Assembly: GCF_901709675.1 (NCBI RefSeq)
Contig: NC_051105.1
Span: 8,364,104 to 8,428,103 of the forward strand
Direction of reading: 5' to 3'
Source of the DNA: Syngnathus acus
Lineage: Eukaryota > Chordata > Actinopteri > Syngnathiformes > Syngnathidae
DNA: 64,000 nt
The position numbers and the translations under genes were made by a program. Every line of letters begins with the position of its first letter. Position 1 is the stretch's first letter. The notes beneath the pieces are model-generated. The model had not been told where the DNA came from. It did no database searches and worked only from the letters and a program-made list of their open reading frames with translations. This document shows positions 1 through 16,119 of the stretch, piece by piece.

Positions 1-3000
1 TTGTTTGCATACATGAAATACAACCCCCACTTTTTCACATAAAATGAGACATCCAAGTTGCTAAATACTTGTGGCTTGGGTTAGATGTGCCTGTGACATT
101 ACAGAAATTAATATGCACAAGATGTCTGTAAAAAAATATATTTTACTGACAACTGCATCAAATGCCGAGTATAGGCGCCTTTAGATTAATCTGATTTTGC
201 ACAAGATTAGTGCAACGTCTGATCTGAAAGTAGGCGGAGCAATAAAACTGATTCAATTCCAGATTACAGTCATTATTGTGCAAGAAAACGTGACCTTAAT
301 CCGAGAAAGAAACAAACAGACCTACTGAAAGACAACAATGCAATGATGGGGAAAAAAAAGACATCCTGCATACCAGCAGAGAACAGACATAAGAACATCT
401 AAAAGCCAGACGGAAAAAAAATGAATCCCAACCAGCATATATCATAAAGTGTTGTCACAAAATTGTGACTTCCATACAAGACATGTTAAATCAATCGCAA
501 CTAGATTTAGAAATATTATAATGATAATAAATGTATTGTTGACATTTTATGTCATTACGCTTTTCCCCTTGCCCATCGCGCTAAACCTAACGGAAAAAAA
601 AATATATACAACAAAAGATGAGGAGGTAATCCTTCAGCTGTGAGATTTGCTGGTATCACACCAATTTGAAGTTTAACATTTGACATTTAAGGGAATCCTC
701 TTTGCAGAATGATTTCCGTTCTATTTAATATTGACGAAGCTGGCCTCTGTCCTACTACTGTAGTTTATCATTAGCAGAAAACAAAGTGAGAGCAGCTGTA
801 CTAAAACATTCTGATCAAGAACATTCTCCAACATCTGAGAATGTCCCTTCATCAGCCTGAGGAACAAGCATGACCTACAAAACTATCAAGAAGAATTATA
901 AGTCGGTTAGCCGCTGTTAATCAGCTGCTAGGCTAACGCTTAAGTGGCGCTAAAATATGCAAAGACGACCCCGGTTACGATCATGTGTCCCGTATTAAAG
1001 TGTCCAAGAGCTGTTATGTATTGTCCTCTTTCTTAGCGGCTTCTGCTGGGGCTGAGGCGGACAGAGAGCAGACAGAGCTGGCCAAAAAACCCCACCCCCC
1101 CACCCCCATGCTGAAATCAGAGAAACCACAAGAATGTAACAGCTTCTGTTATTATCCCTCCCTGTTGCCTCAAGTCCTGATAGCCTGCCCCACAGTCAGG
1201 CTGCCTGCCCCCCCCCACTGAGCGTATACATGCACAGATCCAACCTGAATCACAGCAATGTTTTTTTTATTTATACCCGGCTCCAAACTCAAGGCTGTCC
1301 GACACACATTATCGACAGAATGGGAGCCAGAAAACGTCTGTCCAAATTTGAATGCGTACAGTGTACACATTGTCCACGATTAATTGACGATTTTCGAAAT
1401 GTGAGGTGATCAAATCGAGCTAGTCGTGATCATCCGAACGTCAGACGTCGCAAAGTAGAAGCTAGGATCCTCACATGAAATCACATCAATGTTTGTTTTG
1501 TTTGTTTCAGTGTTAAAGTTGGATGCGGAATTGTTTATGCTTCCTCGCACACACAGAGCCAAGTAAGAATAGTCCCAGAAATAGCAGTGTCGGGAAAATG
1601 GTTAGGAGCCAAGATGCAGCTCCAAAAATGCCAACGACTGGCTAGACATTTAGTAGGAATTGCTTCTGCTAATTTATGGGTTCGTAAAACACGAACTTTT
1701 GTCGGCTGTCAACGTAAAGAAAATGATGGCCACACAGAACTTAAGTATACTGTGACATGCTTTGTCTTAACAAATGGTGACCGACTGTTCTCTCTGCCCG
1801 AGCTTTCTTTTCATTCAGACATCCTCAGTTGATTTTGTTGGCCTTATCACCAAATCAAGATGAACACATATCTGAATACTAAACACTACACATGCCCTGT
1901 CCTGTCCCATTTGCATCGTAGCGCATTCCTTGCTCACAGGGTTTATGTAGCAGCGCTGCCCTCCCAGTCCACATTGATATCAAATCTGACACAGTATGTG
2001 TTTATGCAGTTGATGTTACTCGCTCTGTTCTTTTTCCTGTCTGTCCCAGCAAAAAAAAAAAACTCTGCCTCCCTGCATGTCCAATAAATAGCCATATCAA
2101 CAGAAGACTTCAGCAGTATGTGAAGCGCAAAATGAGACAAAGCAAACTCTGCCTGGTTCTGACCAGCAGTGCAGAAACAACTGTGGGTTTTAACCTCTTT
2201 TGGTATTCTGACTACAAGAATAACACTCGCTTCAAAAGCAAAAATCGAACACGCTAACAAGTTAGTGCTCTGCAAAGCATAAGACTTTTTTTTAAAAAGT
2301 CGGTCACCACATGTGCTAGTAAATTCAGATGCGTTGCTGAGTTCCGCTTCTTGAATGTAGCGGGGCAACATCAGCAGAGGACAAGTCAAAACTAGCACCG
2401 GAGTAAAACTCCTGGAAGCCAGCTGTACTTACATACCTGAGGTGTGCAGATGTGGGGGTTGGGCTTTACGCACCACAATAAAAAAATCTGGGATATTATA
2501 ATCTGCCCACAGCGGTTGTGGGGAAATACTTCCCGAATAGGTGTCAGCAAGTAAGGGTTGACTTCATCGTTTGACGTTAGCGCCAGGTAACCATAGTGTT
2601 ATCATTGCTATGCACCTGCCACTTTATTAACACAATGATAAATGAGTAAAATCAATTTTATTTTCATTCCAGTAACAGTAATACACCATCTTTTGGACAG
2701 CAACTATTCATGTAGTCAGCTCAAAATTTTATTTATAGAACGAATAAGAATACTTCCATGAGATTATACATTGCAGTTAGAATTTTACAGAGGTTATGGA
2801 ACCTAGCAGTTTAGAGTCCTAATATAATCTCTGGAAAAAGGGCGTCTAGATCAAGTTCTCTGTAAAAGATTCTGAGCAACTATAAAGTCTTAAAAGATTT
2901 ACTGCCTTTCTAAGCTATCCAACAGAAGATGGTCAACCGCACTGAAATGATGCAATCTATATAGCGCTAGCATGTCCGGCTATATATAGAGTACATACTT

Positions 3001-5640
3001 TTTATTCAAAATGGAGTAAATCACAGCGACGTTCAAGGGCCAGTGATGGCGCTCCTGTTGTGTCAGTTGAAATACTATTTTAACTGTGTGGCCGCATCAA
3101 CGGACAAACAGAAGGACTGACCACAGACCAACTGACTCTCTCTGAGGCATCTGGCTGAATAGTTAGTGATGGCTGTGAGTCCACTTTCATTTGTGCCGCG
3201 CTGGTGGGCCAGACTGGAAGGACGTCGAATCAGGACAAGAGATAATCGGAGTGCTCTAGCAGGCCGCATTTCATGTCATTACAGTTACAAGATGTGCAGC
3301 GTTCGAGGATCGAGCTGAAACCGAAGCTGGAGTAACGTGCCAAAAGGTCCCTTGGCGTTCAAGATGAATGGGACAAAACGGTTCTATCGATAGCTCTGCA
3401 AACAGACATCCCGCCCGCGCACAAGTCCAGACTGGACTGCGAGCTTTCCAGGGGGAGGGGTTCCAGTCGGATGGACGGGCAGCTGGTCCACTTGGTTAAA
3501 CATGAACAGGCGGCTCTTTGACAAGGCTGTCACCAGCGGACGGCAACGGTCAAAGGAAGCCTGGTCCCAGTCAAATAAATGAAGGGCTCTTAAAGGTAAA
3601 CACCACTCCATCTGAAATTAGTCCAGTCACGCATTTGAAACAAATAACTAATGAATTACTAGTAGTCCGTATATAAATTCTTACTTAAAACAAGAGATGT
3701 TGGTGTATAATAATTTATTACAGGATCAACTATTTTTTTCTGCATAATCAACAGGACATTGCATGTTTGTCATTTTTCTCAGCAGTGTGTGAATACGGGT
3801 TGTTTAATAAACACTGAAGACTAGACACAATATCTAAAAAAAGAACCCCCCCTTCCTTTTTCTACACCAACATTCTCGGTAAAACGTGCTGCACTGTAGC
3901 TATGCCTCTGCGTAAACACCCTTCCCTTTGGCACTTAAGGTTCCCTTTATGACTTCAAATGAGTGTACAGTAATAAGTTGCATTTGCACTATTATTCATG
4001 AGTAAGCCTTATTACAATGTTAGTAAGTCTGCACTGTCAAAGATACTCTTAATTGAGTAGATTACCTCGCTGGTGTGGCACACGCTGGACTATGCTTTAG
4101 TCTCAAGCAACAAGATTCATCCCTTGTTGCCATGGTAACAAAACTTGCCATTTGACCGGCAGTACAGAGCAGGGTGTACAATTACCCACGTGCATGGGGA
4201 CTAATTTCAGCAAGACAAGAAATAAGGTGTGCAAAGTCTGTACAGGGATTCAAACACTATTTATTCCATTTATGACTGACCACTTTTGTATATGCAGATT
4301 TCTGAAATAAATAAATCACAAACAATGCTTTATTTTTCCTCTACCTTATGTTGAGCCACCACCACTGCCAAGATTACTCCGAACTTTTCTCTAACTCATC
4401 TCGAGAAGTTTACCACCCTTCTTTCTCTGGCATCATCACCACAAGGGCCCTCGACTGCCTACCGGAACCTCTTCGGGAATCCTGCATCTTGCGCCGAACA
4501 AAGACTGAACACAAAATGTTTTATTTATCATAATCTGAAAGAAGTTTTAATTTGAAACATCAAGTGGTTGCTTTGAAGGAAAACACATCCCTGATGTGAC
4601 TGCTCATCAATCTAGCAACCCTCCATTGAAGGATAAAGCCTGTCCAAAAACTGAATGTAAAAATGCAATAAAACGCGAGGGCTGTGTATGCACACAAACG
4701 GGCAGGAGAAGATATGATATGAATATGATATCAGCTGCAGCAGGCAGCAGAGGGGACGACTGCGACCCAAAAGATGTAGCACGGATGGTGGAGGATTACG
4801 TCATCGAGAGGGAGAGGGGGGAGGGGGAGAGAGAGAGATGGGGGGGAGAGAGAGAAAGAGAGAGAGAAAGAGAGAGAAAGAGAGAGAGACTCCTCAATCG
4901 CATGCAGCCTTGCTTCACTGGCATTACGGAACACCACGCCACTGTTTGATTAGCAACTGCTCAGTGCAATTAATCATAGGCATCCTTAAAGACAAAGGGG
5001 TGCCAGGAAAGCCGTAATGATTCCAAATGAACGGGGATGGAAAATGCATAGTTCAATTGAAACGATCTTCCATAAAGCGTGCATAAATAAGCATGAAGCT
5101 CTCGTTAATTGTTAATTCGTTATCTTCTTCCATGTGCGTCATATTTAAAGACATACAACCGGCACTATTCACCACTAACGGGGCTGTCATTAAAGGGGCT
5201 TATTGTACACTTGTAACGTTACCATGAATGATATATTAGCCAAAGGGCGCCATTTATGTCGACACATGAAAGGCTGGAGCATCGATTGGTGATTAAACGG
5301 CAACAATGTGCATAATTGATCATTTTAAAGTGTTTGGTGTCTAGAAGTAACTGCGATGTGTTGAATGGGCAAAGCAGCGTTAGCAAACAAGAGCGCTACA
5401 CACTAGTGATGTCTATTGGCATTATACATTTTAGACGTAGCACTCATTAAATACATGTGGATGGTGCATTTGGGAACTCATTGAAGCGTTAAGGTAATGA
5501 TTATAGGAAAAATTGAGCGGCGTGAAGCAACATGGAGCAAAGTGACAGCGCCGAGCTAGCCGGCTAAGCTAGGTAACGTCAGCTGTCTGTAACGAGGGTT
5601 AAAAAAAGTAGTTTCAAAAAGCTGTGGTCCTTTTTTTTTC
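1..5640. other. No recognised coding exon; AT-rich non-coding DNA
   Basis: I see no exon here that I can assign to a known protein. The open frames are short, mostly lack plausible starts and show no family motif. The best remaining open stretch is on the minus strand at about 3384-3611 (75 codons), which I do not recognise. A GA-rich simple repeat sits at about 4806-4890. If the GC-rich block at 5.65-6.25 kb is the first exon of a minus-strand gene, this stretch would be its first intron; that is inference. Confidence 0.5.
4805..4890. repeat. GA-rich simple repeat
   Basis: An imperfect run of GAGAGA and GGGGAG units, about 85 bp. It creates low-complexity open frames (Arg/Glu-rich on one strand, Ser/Leu-rich on the other) that are not genes. 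Confidence 0.9.
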
Positions 5641-6250
5641 TTACCGTCATAAACTGCTCCGGGGGCGTCCAGTTTTCAAGGAATAAAATGTTCGCCGTGT
5701 GAGGAAATAACTGGTCTTTGTGGGTAGGGCGACGAACCCCGAACATTCAAGAGGAGTTCGCCCGCGGATGCCGACGAGACCTGGGCATCGTTACAACGGA
5801 CGGTCGTTCTTCAAAAGTGATCGCAGTCCGCCGCTGCCTCACGCACATCCATCCGGCAGAGAGGGGCCTCCTCCGGCCGCGACCATGCCACCACTGCCTC
5901 GGCAGCCACGGATGATAATCCACAAAACGCGAGCCCCCGCAGTCAGCATTGGCTAAATGCGGCCAATATCGGTCACCTCAGACTGATAATGTAAAACCGG
6001 TTAAGACCGCAAAGAATAAATAAATTAATACACGTATGATATCAAAAGTAAACCACTTTGACGATTTAACCCCAAAATCTTGCGTTTCTGACTTTGTGCG
6101 CTCGCTGGTTGGCGTCAGCCTCGCTCGGTCTCACTGCAGCTGCTCATCGGAGCGACAAAGCAGCGGCGACGGCGGTGTAATGGCGTGCGCGGAGGCGGGG
6201 CAACAAAAGCGGGAGGCGCGCTGTTGGGTATGGAGCGCACCCAGGTAAAT
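5641..6250 (-). promoter_or_regulatory. Candidate GC-rich promoter and first exon of a minus-strand gene (possibly ptpn4)
   Basis: This block is much richer in GC and CpG than its flanks. On the minus strand it ends in ATGACG followed by GTAAGA (donor GT at 5644-5643), a good splice-donor context, and CCAAT-like motifs lie near 5950-5975. In tetrapods TMEM177 is followed in the same orientation by PTPN4, so a leftward gene starting here would fit conserved order. No downstream coding exon is visible, so the gene name is inference only. The plus strand also has a donor-like CAG|GTAAAT near 6245, so the promoter could be bidirectional. Confidence 0.35.
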
Positions 6251-6984
6251 AGGCGTAATCCTTATATGTATGGAGCTCCTCGGGAGACCCGGATGTTGGG
6301 GGTATATTGTCGTTCATTACAAGGGGACGTTACGGTAACGTGTAACCTCATTTCACAAGTGATCGTTTACTATCCATTTAATGATCCATCTTCAAATATT
6401 ATTATTCGTATTTGTTCTTTTTTTAATCAATAAAAAATTCCTCAAGCGTATTCATTCACAATTTTAGACTGAGTCGCCGTGTAATTCATATTTCTTGTAA
6501 GGAGGACACGTCCTGGTGTGGGCTGGAGTGGCCTCATGTGGCGCACAATGTAATAACAGCCAGTGCATTACAGCAAAACAATGGGCCTTTGTACTGTCCC
6601 TGTCAATGGCGCACTATGAAGTATAAGAAGATGAAGAGGAGACAGTGAGCCCACTGTTGATGATAGGAACAGCTCAAAGTAACACACACACAAACAAAAA
6701 CCAGAGCCACAATAATGAAGTGAGAGCCTTTCTTTGCCTGATTGTTGTTTGCATGCATTCAAAGTCAAGGCAAGATTTTTCTTTCATACATTGCATTTTT
6801 ACCCCCAAAATTATACACCTGTTTAAATATTGTCTCAGCCCTCCAAATTTCTCCAACCATAAGAGCCCTTAGCTCACAGGGGTACGGAATATCGGCTGAC
6901 CTTTGTCATTGTGGATGGCCAAACAATGGCACTGCTTAAGACAGCGTATTGACAAATAGGGAATTTCCATACATGGGGAAATCT

Positions 6985-7190
6985 TACAAGTTCCGTACTT
7001 TGACTGGTTGCCAGTCAATCACGGGGGACATCTAGACAAAAAAAAAAAAAAAAAGAAAGACATCCACACCCACCGTCTCCAATGGAAAATTTAGTGTTCA
7101 ATAAAACTCTACACAGGAAGGCCCGAGCTGAAATCTGAACAATGAACCTGCAAACTGAGAGCCAGACATGTTATCCAGTAGTCCAACATA
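6985..7190 (-). repeat. Degenerate tRNA-derived SINE fragment
   Basis: Read on the minus strand, this resembles the common fish SINE body: a decayed 'tgtgtagagtttt' after a 'ggttca...gatttcagctcgg' stretch, and 'gtgattgactggcaaccagt' at its far end. A 17-base A-run at 7037-7054 interrupts it. It is old and diverged. Family assignment is from memory of the consensus, not a search. Confidence 0.5.
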
Positions 7191-7920
7191 TCTCTTCTGC
7201 AATATTATTCATTACAAGCTGCTATATTTAGTTGAATCCTGGGGGTACCTGACTAGAAATGTAATTAAAACACATATCGGAGCCTCGTTAATATGCAGAC
7301 GGATGACCTCGGGGAGTGTGGCGTGATGAGTTCCAAGGTCCCACCGAGCTGGATATTAAGATGATTATCGCTCAACAAATTAGCCAGTCATGCAAATGTG
7401 TGCATACTTAAACACGTTTTTCGTTAGCTAAGATTGTTTTCTTGAGCTGAGAGGGGGCGGGGTGGTACAGATGAGGACGAGGGGAAAAAGACCACAGGGA
7501 AAAATAAGGACGTGCAGTGTAGCACAAAGATTCTTTTCAATGGGGAACGACGCACTCGCGATATGCATGTCTTTCTCCAAATATGCTCTATCATAGTCCG
7601 ATTATTTTTCTTGTAGAGGGTTTAATTAATGTCTGAAGAGGCGGATGTGCACTGCGGCACTTAAAGGTAATTTCACAGCAGGCTATTGCATTAGAAGTAA
7701 ACGCTTTGCTGGGCAGGCATAATAATTGGCCATTTTCAGCAAATAAGCTTTATCTGTATACAACCCAACAAAAAAAGGGGACAAAATAACATGAAATCAC
7801 ACATATAGGTTCACATATTTTGTTAACCTAATCGCGGAATTTCTATTAAAATACATGAAAAAATAAAATGGGTTGGTGGGGCTTTTGTTTGCTTAAAAAG
7901 CTACTCCTATAGAAGTCAAC
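7191..7920. other. Intergenic/3' flank of tmem177
   Basis: AT-rich DNA with no coding signal. Part of it should be the 3'UTR of tmem177, which is transcribed leftward. ATTAAA-type signals occur on the minus strand near 7620, but I cannot fix the cleavage site. Confidence 0.4.
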
Positions 7921-9160
7921 TTAAATCTTGTCATTTTTCATTAGAGTGAGGATGCCCTCCCTCCTCGAGGTATACGGCGTGTGCTTGAGCTGAAGGATGT
8001 TTGCAGGAAATAGGTTCCCGCTGGGCGCATACATCTCTTGTCCTTTCTGTCCCATGAGTGCACGCAGACTTTTGTTTCTGGACAGAATCTTGTCGTAAAA
8101 CTCCACTCCGCCCTTGGCGTAGTCGTGGGACACCCCGGCGGCCCGCCGGTCTGAGCGGTAATCGGACCACTGTGCGACGGCGTCCGCGGTAAGGAAGTAG
8201 GACACGGCGCCCAGGCCCAGCGCCACGAGGTTCACGGCTCCACGCAACAAAACGGGGCTGGCGTGGAGATTGAACACTTGCTTCAGTACTACACTGTACA
8301 CCCAAACGCCACCCAGGCAAACGGGGGCAACGGCAGCGCTCACGATGGGTACGCCCGATTGCAAACGCGCCACCTCTCGCGCTATGGCAAATTTCTGTGC
8401 TTGGGTGGAGAACACCAGGGAGTCCCTGAGAGTCATGCCGGCGTCACTGTCCCACTCCACTGTTTTGCCATTGATGAAAATAGTCCGGTTCGTGATGCCA
8501 CTGTGGTCATCGGCCGTGCTGTTAAAGTTTGCCGGGATGCCGATTTGGGCCCCTGCAGGGAGCCATGGGACACCAGCGCTGACTGGGTGGAAACCAAAGG
8601 AGGCAAAGGCAGAAAGGTTCTTGGATGAGCTGGCATTGTAGTCCTTTAGCACCTATGAATAACAGGAATCACACACAGATTTTAGTATGTCACTGGGATC
8701 TCTTCTATTGTTAATACGCACTTCGTGAATTTATGGGAAGTGGCACAGCAGGCTCATCAAGCCCGATTGTGTCAAAGTGACCGCTGCAAAATATATCTTC
8801 AGTTTTTAGCTGACTATTTCCTGCCACAATACAAAAAGAAGAACTGTGCCTTCTGCAGTAAAATAATTCTCATACAATGCCACGCTACAAGACACCATTG
8901 AAGCTGGTGCTGCTATGGATATTGTATTAGGGGGAAAAAATGAAAGTTTTCACAAGTACCTGCTGGAAAAGGTCCTCTAGCTTGTCAGACAGGGTGACTG
9001 GCTCTCCTTTGTACCAGGCTTGGTACAGCTGGCGGTACGACACGTCAGGAAAGACGTGGTAGAACATGTTGGCCGCAAAGACACCGCCGCAGCTCGCCAC
9101 GAGCAGCGGTGTTCTGTACTTCTGCAGAAGCACTGCATACTTGAGGAAGTTAGATGCCAT
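7921..9160 (-). CDS. tmem177: Transmembrane protein 177, two coding exons
   Basis: Coding exon 1 is 9160-8960 (67 codons) and coding exon 2 is 8652-7921 (243 codons plus stop). They join in phase 0 across a GT-AG intron: CAGCAG|gtac at 8960 and ttcatag|GTG at 8652. The product is 310 residues, close to the usual vertebrate length. The N-terminus (MASNFLKYAVLLQKYRTPLL) and the segment YHVFPDVSYRQLYQAWYKGE match the family as I know it. Hydrophobic segments lie at about residues 20-40, in the middle (VSAAVAPVCLGGVWVYSVVL) and just after it (LLRGAVNLVALGLGAVSYFL). In mammals TMEM177 is a mitochondrial inner-membrane protein that associates with COX20 and helps stabilise newly made COX2 during complex IV assembly. 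It is divergent from mras, about 2 kb away promoter to promoter. Confidence 0.93.
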
Positions 9161-9733
9161 GTGTGTATTTTATTTGGTGCTCGATTTCTAGGAGACAATC
9201 TGTGGAGGTAGATGACATGTCTTAGGTACCAATCACACCCCATGTTGTTGATTTTCATAAGAATAGAATAGATTATAAAGATCATTATTAAATTTAGAGA
9301 TGAAATGAACCTGTTTGCATGTGGCATAACACAAAAATGCACACCACAGCATAAAGCGTTTCATTTTGTTTTTGATTTATGACATCGAAGCGTCTTTTCA
9401 GCATTGCTGGTACTTATGACTTTCCTACTATTATTATTCACAGCATAGTTTTAGCGTAGCCTAGTGTCGTACTTCGCCACGTTTCGACCTACGTACACGG
9501 TTTGGATTACTTCGTCGTAAACCGATACTCCCGAATAATCATTACATTGTGATGCTAATCTGACCCAAAGCAGGTCTTCACACTGAATTTAATAAAACGC
9601 CTCTTTACCATTTCCCGATCATGTCGATCTTAGCTTAACACGATCACGTTATTTAAAAAGAAATACGTCAATGACGACTTACACTGTACATACAACTCTA
9701 AACTATACATTTAACGGTAGCTAACAGGCGGTT

Positions 9734-9900
9734 ACTTACACGGTTTTGCTCCGTAGAAATTAAACACCACACAAAAACAAAAACTGCATTTAGAGGTTAG
9801 CGATGCCCTAAAACTATCATGTTTCGTGTAAGATTTCAAGGACAGCTGCGATCATTACACCACACTACCTGTCTGGTCGTAAATCGACAGCGCTGCCGTA
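9734..9900 (-). other. tmem177: Candidate non-coding first exon of tmem177
   Basis: On the minus strand a strong donor (GTAAGT at 9739-9734) ends a candidate exon in a modestly GC-rich stretch. A matching acceptor, polypyrimidine followed by CAG, lies at 9200, 39 bases before the tmem177 start codon. This fits a spliced 5'UTR. The start of transcription is not determined. Confidence 0.4.
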
Positions 9901-9949
9901 CTGCTTCGGCGCGACAGTTTTACGACTGTGGGCAACAGGGAGTAATCTT

Positions 9950-11780
9950 TACACATTTTTCATTATTTCAAATTTAAATCTTACATAGTGTGTGTCTTTT
10001 AAGTTATGTTTGTTGACTACAAGAAACTGTTCATCACCGCGACATCCATTAGGAGTGACGAAGCAAACCGTAATTGCCTGACCAACAATATTCATAAATT
10101 AAATGAAACACGTATTTTACGACAACAAACCATACAAAACAGTGTGAAAATTATTGTTTTATTGTAGTTTGATGAACCGACCATTGTTTTTTGTCCATAT
10201 TTCTAGAAGGTATATTATAGTATTGTTTTACTAGTGTTACCTTAACCCTTTGCAAAAAGAAAGGATCCTTAACGTACAGATAATGTAAATTAAGGATAAT
10301 TGAACAATTGATACGTGCATCTGAAACTCTTATCATTAATGCTTAAAGGCTTAAAGGTAAGCGCAAAGCCTACGTGTGTGTTTTATTGTGATCAGCTAAG
10401 ATGTTCCAAGTGAAAAATCCTGCTCACAGGCTGTCTCCATGGAAACAGGCAAGAGAAGGTGTAGGTCGGTGAGAAAGAGAAGGACTAAAGGAATAAAACA
10501 TACTGTAAATATGTGTGTACAGTAATGTTTTACTATACCCACTGTATGCCAAGTATAATTTATAATACCCCCTTTGTATTCCAAACCAAGACAACAACAA
10601 AAAATAACCCCTGTGATCTGGATGAGATAAAATGTCTGTTGTGTGTTCAGACTATGAGTACTCATGAGATTTCAGAGAGCAGCTTACAGCATTGAGAGGT
10701 ATATGAAGAGGGTAATGAATCTACATTTCTGGACATGCATGTGCACTGTAAGGGTATCTTCCTCCATATAGCTGCATGCACTTAAAGATGCACTCTGCAA
10801 TCATGCACCACTCTTGCACACCAACATCACTAGCCACGATGACGTGAATGTTCAAACATGTCCTTTTTAACAAAGACATAGTGTGGAAATTTTACTTTTT
10901 AATTGCTTGGACACAAATAACTGAGTCTCAGGAGTGCCTGTTTACTAATCAAGTGTGAAATGAAACAAACCAGTCTTATCCTATAATATTTATGTAATTG
11001 TGTCAGTGGGCCATTCTGCATTTTATTAAAACGAATTTTGTGTGTGTTCAGGTGTAATAAATGCATTTTTAAACATTACATTGTCATACAGGAGCAACAA
11101 TTCTGTTGATCAACAGCAAATATCAATCAATGCATTAAGCCTGTTTATGCTCTTCACTAAAAATAAAAACAAGTAGAAGGTAGAAGCAGTCACTAAATGA
11201 GGGAAATAAGGTTAAATCTTGAGACTCGATTGTTACCTAAATGATCATTTTTAATGTTATTTGTCTATATTTAAAATTATTTTGGGGGTTGAATCATGTG
11301 TCGTTATAGTGTCAACAGCATAAGCAATCTGTTACTTACAAGGTTGTTACTAAAATGAGGCAATTAAATAAAAAAGTTGCCTGAAATGGGCCAAAACTAA
11401 TTATTTTGAATAAAATAAAAGTGTTCATTACATTAAGAAGGTTGCAACGATTATTAAATATTATTATCCTGTGATGGTGAGTACAAATAAAACAAACAAA
11501 CAAAAAACTATCAAAACCACATATTTTCGTCTCCTCTTCCTTTGACCGTACCTCTTTAAAGACTTGGGGAGCAGTCCATTTCATCGGAAGGGGAGTTTTG
11601 TCAAGACTTAGAGAGACTTCTACATGCTAAACATGAAGAAGGACATAAGAACAAAGTCAAAAAGCTTGTTGTTGTTTATTGCTCACAGATATACAATGCT
11701 GAGTCGTAAAACGTGCTGTTAAAATAATTTCAAGTGTTAGCAAAAATGGCGATCACCCCTTTCGGGCTACTCTATTAATA
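9950..11780. other. Intergenic region between tmem177 and mras
   Basis: AT-rich DNA between two divergent genes. I see no coding exon, RNA gene or clear transposon. Confidence 0.5.
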
Positions 11781-11799
11781 GCATCAGCTGTTGCAATAC

Positions 11800-11985
11800 A
11801 AAGATGAGCTACTCGACTTTTTGTTCCGCAGATGTGGAAACTGAAAAGGCCGACTGCGGCGCGAGGGCGGCGGCGGTGTGGAGCCAAGACAGGCTGAAAC
11901 AATGACTATTATGTAGCCGCGAGGGCTTTTTTCCCTCAATATTCTTTTTACTATAGGTTATTATAAGTCAGCGGAACACATAACG
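11800..11985 (+). promoter_or_regulatory. mras: Candidate promoter and non-coding exon 1 of mras
   Basis: A GC-rich patch (CGGCGCGAGGGCGGCGGCGG, about 11858-11877) is followed by a strong plus-strand donor, TAACG|GTAAGT, with the exon ending at 11985. The first coding exon of mras lies 2.65 kb downstream with a good acceptor at 14638, and no other plus-strand gene starts in between. A spliced 5'UTR exon for mras is the simplest reading. No transcript evidence is available here. Confidence 0.5.
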
Positions 11986-12059
11986 GTAAGTGTGTTGCAG
12001 AAGAAAGGCCGAGGGAGGTAGACATCTGGTTTCGCGGATGAATGTTGCGTTCGGGTCTT

Positions 12060-16119
<4,060 letters not shown>

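Noticed and set aside
3384-3611. 75-codon minus-strand open frame considered as an exon
   Set aside because: I recognise no family in it and cannot find paired splice sites that would place it in a gene.
4596-4949. 117-codon open frame rich in Arg/Glu
   Set aside because: It is produced by the GA-rich simple repeat.
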